Assembly (NCBI GenBank): GCA_947489925.1
Contig: CANLFK010000102.1
Span: forward strand, 1 to 8,093
Reading direction: 5' to 3'
DNA from: Candidatus Caenarcanales bacterium
GTDB taxonomy: Bacteria > Cyanobacteriota > Vampirovibrionia > Caenarcaniphilales > Caenarcanaceae
Length of the DNA: 8,093 nucleotides
How positions within the stretch are numbered: the stretch's first letter is position 1; every line of letters starts with the position of its first letter. Positions 6,186 through 8,093 of this stretch are shown here, in pieces. The notes below the pieces were generated by a model. That model did not search any database, was not told where the DNA came from, and was given only the letters and a program-made list of their open reading frames with translations. Made by a program: the position numbers and the translations under genes.

Positions 6186-7241
6186 TTAACACTCTCTAGT
6201 CGCTTGAATAAAGGCTTTTACATTTTCAACTTTAGCTTGTGGAGTAACTCCATGCCCCAAATTCATAATATGACCATATTTTTTAAGCTCTCTACCTTCG
6301 CAAATAATTCTTTGAGTTTGTGTTTTCACTATTTCAGGATTATCCAAAGTTAAAATCAAAGGATCTAAATTGCCTTGCAAAGCCACAATTTTATTATTTT
6401 TATTAGTCTCTAAGCGAAGACTAGCTTGAGTAAGTGAGGTTTTCCAATCAATACTTAAAATAGAAGCTCCACAATCTGCTAAGTGCTGAATATAAGGGCT
6501 AATTCCTTTTATATACAATATTTTTGGCAAATCAGCGGGCAATTCAGAAAAAATAAATTTAAGACTAGGTAAAACAAATTCAATAAAGTCTGTTTCGCTT
6601 AATTCGCCCGCCCAAGTATCAAATAATTGTATGGCATCTACTCCAGCTTCAATTTGAGCTTTTAAATAATTTATAGTCATTAAGCTTAATTTGTGCATTA
6701 AAGCTTTGGTTTCAGTCGGCTTTAACCAAGCTTGTTTTTTTGCTTTGTCGCCAAATTCCCCTTTTAAAGTAGCTGAACGAGTGCCGCCTTCCAGTATATA
6801 ATTAGCCAAAGTCCAAGGTGCTCCCGCAAAGCCTAAAACCGCCACTTCTAAATTTTTGTTTTGTAATTTATTTTTTAAGATTTTAATGGCTTGGCAAGTG
6901 GCAGAAATATTTTCACCAATTTCAAAATTATCAATTTCTAAATCACCCGATATTTTAATACCGCCAGTGTCTGGGAATTCAAGCTCTAAATTGAAATCTG
7001 CCAAAGGTAATAAAATATCTGAAAAAATAATAGCGGCATCTAAACCAAAAATCTCAATTGGTTGAACTGACACTTCTGCCGCTAATTCTGGGTTTCGGCA
7101 TAATTCTAAAAATTTTACTTGTTGGCGTATATTTCGGTATTCAGGCAAATATCTTCCAGCTTGTCGCATAAACCAAATTGGCGGAATATTATGCTTTTCA
7201 CCTTTAGAAGCCGCTAAAACTAATTCTTTACTTGATAACAT
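6186..7241 (-). CDS. hemE: Uroporphyrinogen decarboxylase
   Basis: HemE converts uroporphyrinogen III to coproporphyrinogen III by removing four carboxyl groups, in the cytoplasm, on the route to haem. The 351-residue product is full length. Both family signatures are present: PPIWFMRQAGRYLPEYR (20-36, with the substrate-binding Arg26 and Arg30) and GFAGAPWTLANYI (137-149, with Tyr148). The catalytic Asp75 lies in IIFSDILLPL, FDTWAG (207-212) has Thr where many relatives have Ser, and His330 lies in NLGHGV near the C terminus. The ATG follows two tandem TAA stops of the exported-protein gene with only 2 bases between the first stop and the start, so the two are very likely co-transcribed and translationally coupled. 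No other haem genes are seen in the window. Confidence 0.97.
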   Translation of the reverse strand: MLSSKELVLAASKGEKHNIPPIWFMRQAGRYLPEYRNIRQQVKFLELCRNPELAAEVSVQPIEIFGLDAAIIFSDILLPLADFNLELEFPDTGGIKISGDLEIDNFEIGENISATCQAIKILKNKLQNKNLEVAVLGFAGAPWTLANYILEGGTRSATLKGEFGDKAKKQAWLKPTETKALMHKLSLMTINYLKAQIEAGVDAIQLFDTWAGELSETDFIEFVLPSLKFIFSELPADLPKILYIKGISPYIQHLADCGASILSIDWKTSLTQASLRLETNKNNKIVALQGNLDPLILTLDNPEIVKTQTQRIICEGRELKKYGHIMNLGHGVTPQAKVENVKAFIQATREC

Positions 7242-7243
7242 TA

Positions 7244-7819
7244 TTATTTTTTATTTTTAGTTTTATTTTCTTCATTTATTGTTTCTGGCTTTGGTTCAGG
7301 TATTAAAGAAGATTTGATTTTAATATCATCATCAACAAAAGCTTTAATTTTTGTACCTTTAACAATTCCAGCTTCACGCCCTTTAACCAAAAGACCGGGT
7401 AAACCAAATATAACAGTCATAGCAACCGTTTTACCTGTTTTATCTGAACCATTTCGTCCCAAACCAGACCTTAAAGAAACTTTTTGCTCATCAACTGCTC
7501 TGACTGAAGAGATTTGCAAGCTGATATTGCCACCTTTACCAATTCTTTTAGCTCTTTCAACAGCACTAATTGAACCTTTGACAGCACTTCCTTTGGCAAT
7601 AACAATTCGATCATCAATAATTATATCTTCAGCAATTTCGGCTTCAATGGGTTGTCCAATTGCACTATTAGAAGAAGAAATACTTTTATTTAAAACAATT
7701 TCAAGAGCAGTTTCTTCTTTTAATAAAATGTCTTTTTCTTCCGCTGAAAAGCTGGGTATCGATAAAAATGTCGTTGAGCTAATTAAAAAAGATAAAAGTA
7801 AGAGAGATGTTTTTTTCAT
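7244..7819 (-). CDS. Sec-exported protein of unknown function
   Basis: A 191-residue product that begins with a classical signal peptide: MKKTS, a hydrophobic stretch LLLLSFLISSTTFLSI, and a likely signal peptidase I site after SFSA (26/27). No lipobox cysteine is seen. The mature part looks rich in beta strands, with a pattern found in several uncharacterised periplasmic proteins: IVIAKGSAVKGSISAVERA, then KRIGKGGNISLQISSVRAVD, a Gly-rich hydrophobic turn (VIFGLPGLLVKG) and GTKIKAFVDDD. The C-terminal tail is Lys/Glu/Pro-rich and probably disordered. A periplasmic or envelope role is inferred. It sits between holA and hemE and ends 2 bases before hemE, but nothing in the sequence ties it to haem. 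It could be renamed only after a profile search. Confidence 0.8.
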   Translation of the reverse strand: MKKTSLLLLSFLISSTTFLSIPSFSAEEKDILLKEETALEIVLNKSISSSNSAIGQPIEAEIAEDIIIDDRIVIAKGSAVKGSISAVERAKRIGKGGNISLQISSVRAVDEQKVSLRSGLGRNGSDKTGKTVAMTVIFGLPGLLVKGREAGIVKGTKIKAFVDDDIKIKSSLIPEPKPETINEENKTKNKK

Positions 7820-7861
7820 TTAAAGTTGAATTTTTGTAGCAATAATTGTATGGCTTTAAGT

Positions 7862-8093
7862 TTAGCTATGCTTAAATGAACTTGCAAATTTAAAATATAA
7901 ACTCAGAATTTGAAATTGAAAATAAATTAGCGGATCTTGGGCTTTACCTGTTTTTAAGCCGTCTTCAATCAAATTTAATTTTGTGATTACTTGCAATAAA
8001 TAATTTAACTTTATATTTTTTAATTTTATTAAGTCTTGTTTGATTTTATAAGGATTTTTATTGGTTAATTTAGTAATTTCGCTTTCGCCAAGT
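7862..8093 (-). CDS. holA: DNA polymerase III delta subunit, C-terminal end (partial)
   Basis: The minus strand is open from the window edge to the TAA at 7862-7864, giving 77 residues. LGESEITKLTNKNPYKIKQD, a helix, then LLQVITKLNLIEDGLKTGKA and DPLIYFQFQILSLYF match the last domain of HolA, where 'ia..lg..pf.v.k...qa' is followed by 'l...d..lK.g..dp...le.l'. This domain forms the collar in the clamp-loader complex, which places the sliding clamp on DNA during replication. The start and the AAA+-like domains lie beyond the window. It precedes the exported-protein gene by 42 bases on the same strand, so the three genes may form one operon. Confidence 0.72.
   Translation of the reverse strand, partial: LGESEITKLTNKNPYKIKQDLIKLKNIKLNYLLQVITKLNLIEDGLKTGKAQDPLIYFQFQILSLYFKFASSFKHS

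Overview
The window is AT-rich, gene-dense bacterial DNA on both strands. The genes suggest a Gram-negative (diderm) bacterium: an ATPase of the MlaF outer-membrane lipid-transport type, a UbiD quinone-type decarboxylase, uroporphyrinogen decarboxylase and a Sec-exported protein. Most start codons lack a clear Shine-Dalgarno sequence. The phylum cannot be fixed from this window. A low-GC uncultivated lineage such as a non-photosynthetic relative of the cyanobacteria would fit, but that is a guess.

Left part (1-1890, + strand): the 3' three quarters of a tRNA-Pro(GGG), then after 19 bases an MlaF-like ABC ATPase whose end overlaps a LuxE-like acyl-protein synthetase. The 8-base overlap suggests translational coupling, an unusual pairing of lipid transport with fatty-acid activation.

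Middle (1963-4140) is a zone of decay. A small unrecognised gene on the + strand is frameshifted by an 8-base tandem duplication. Opposite it, on the minus strand, lie the remains of a GGCC-type (HaeIII/NgoPII family) restriction-modification system. The N-terminal piece of an NgoPII-like endonuclease comes first and the C-terminal half of the cognate C5-cytosine methyltransferase last. Both are cut at the sides facing each other. The methyltransferase piece is also broken by a 107-base insertion flanked by 6-base direct repeats. Between the two pieces sits an apparently intact two-gene cassette: a small acidic protein overlapping a PD-(D/E)XK-like nuclease. This cassette is the best candidate for something new in the window.

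Right part (4217-8093) is housekeeping: ubiD on the minus strand, a divergent DUF167/YggU gene on the + strand, and a minus-strand cluster reading holA (3' end only), an exported protein of unknown function, then hemE, with the last two only 2 bases apart. The ubiD product carries a low-complexity insert built from a diverged 21-base tandem repeat.
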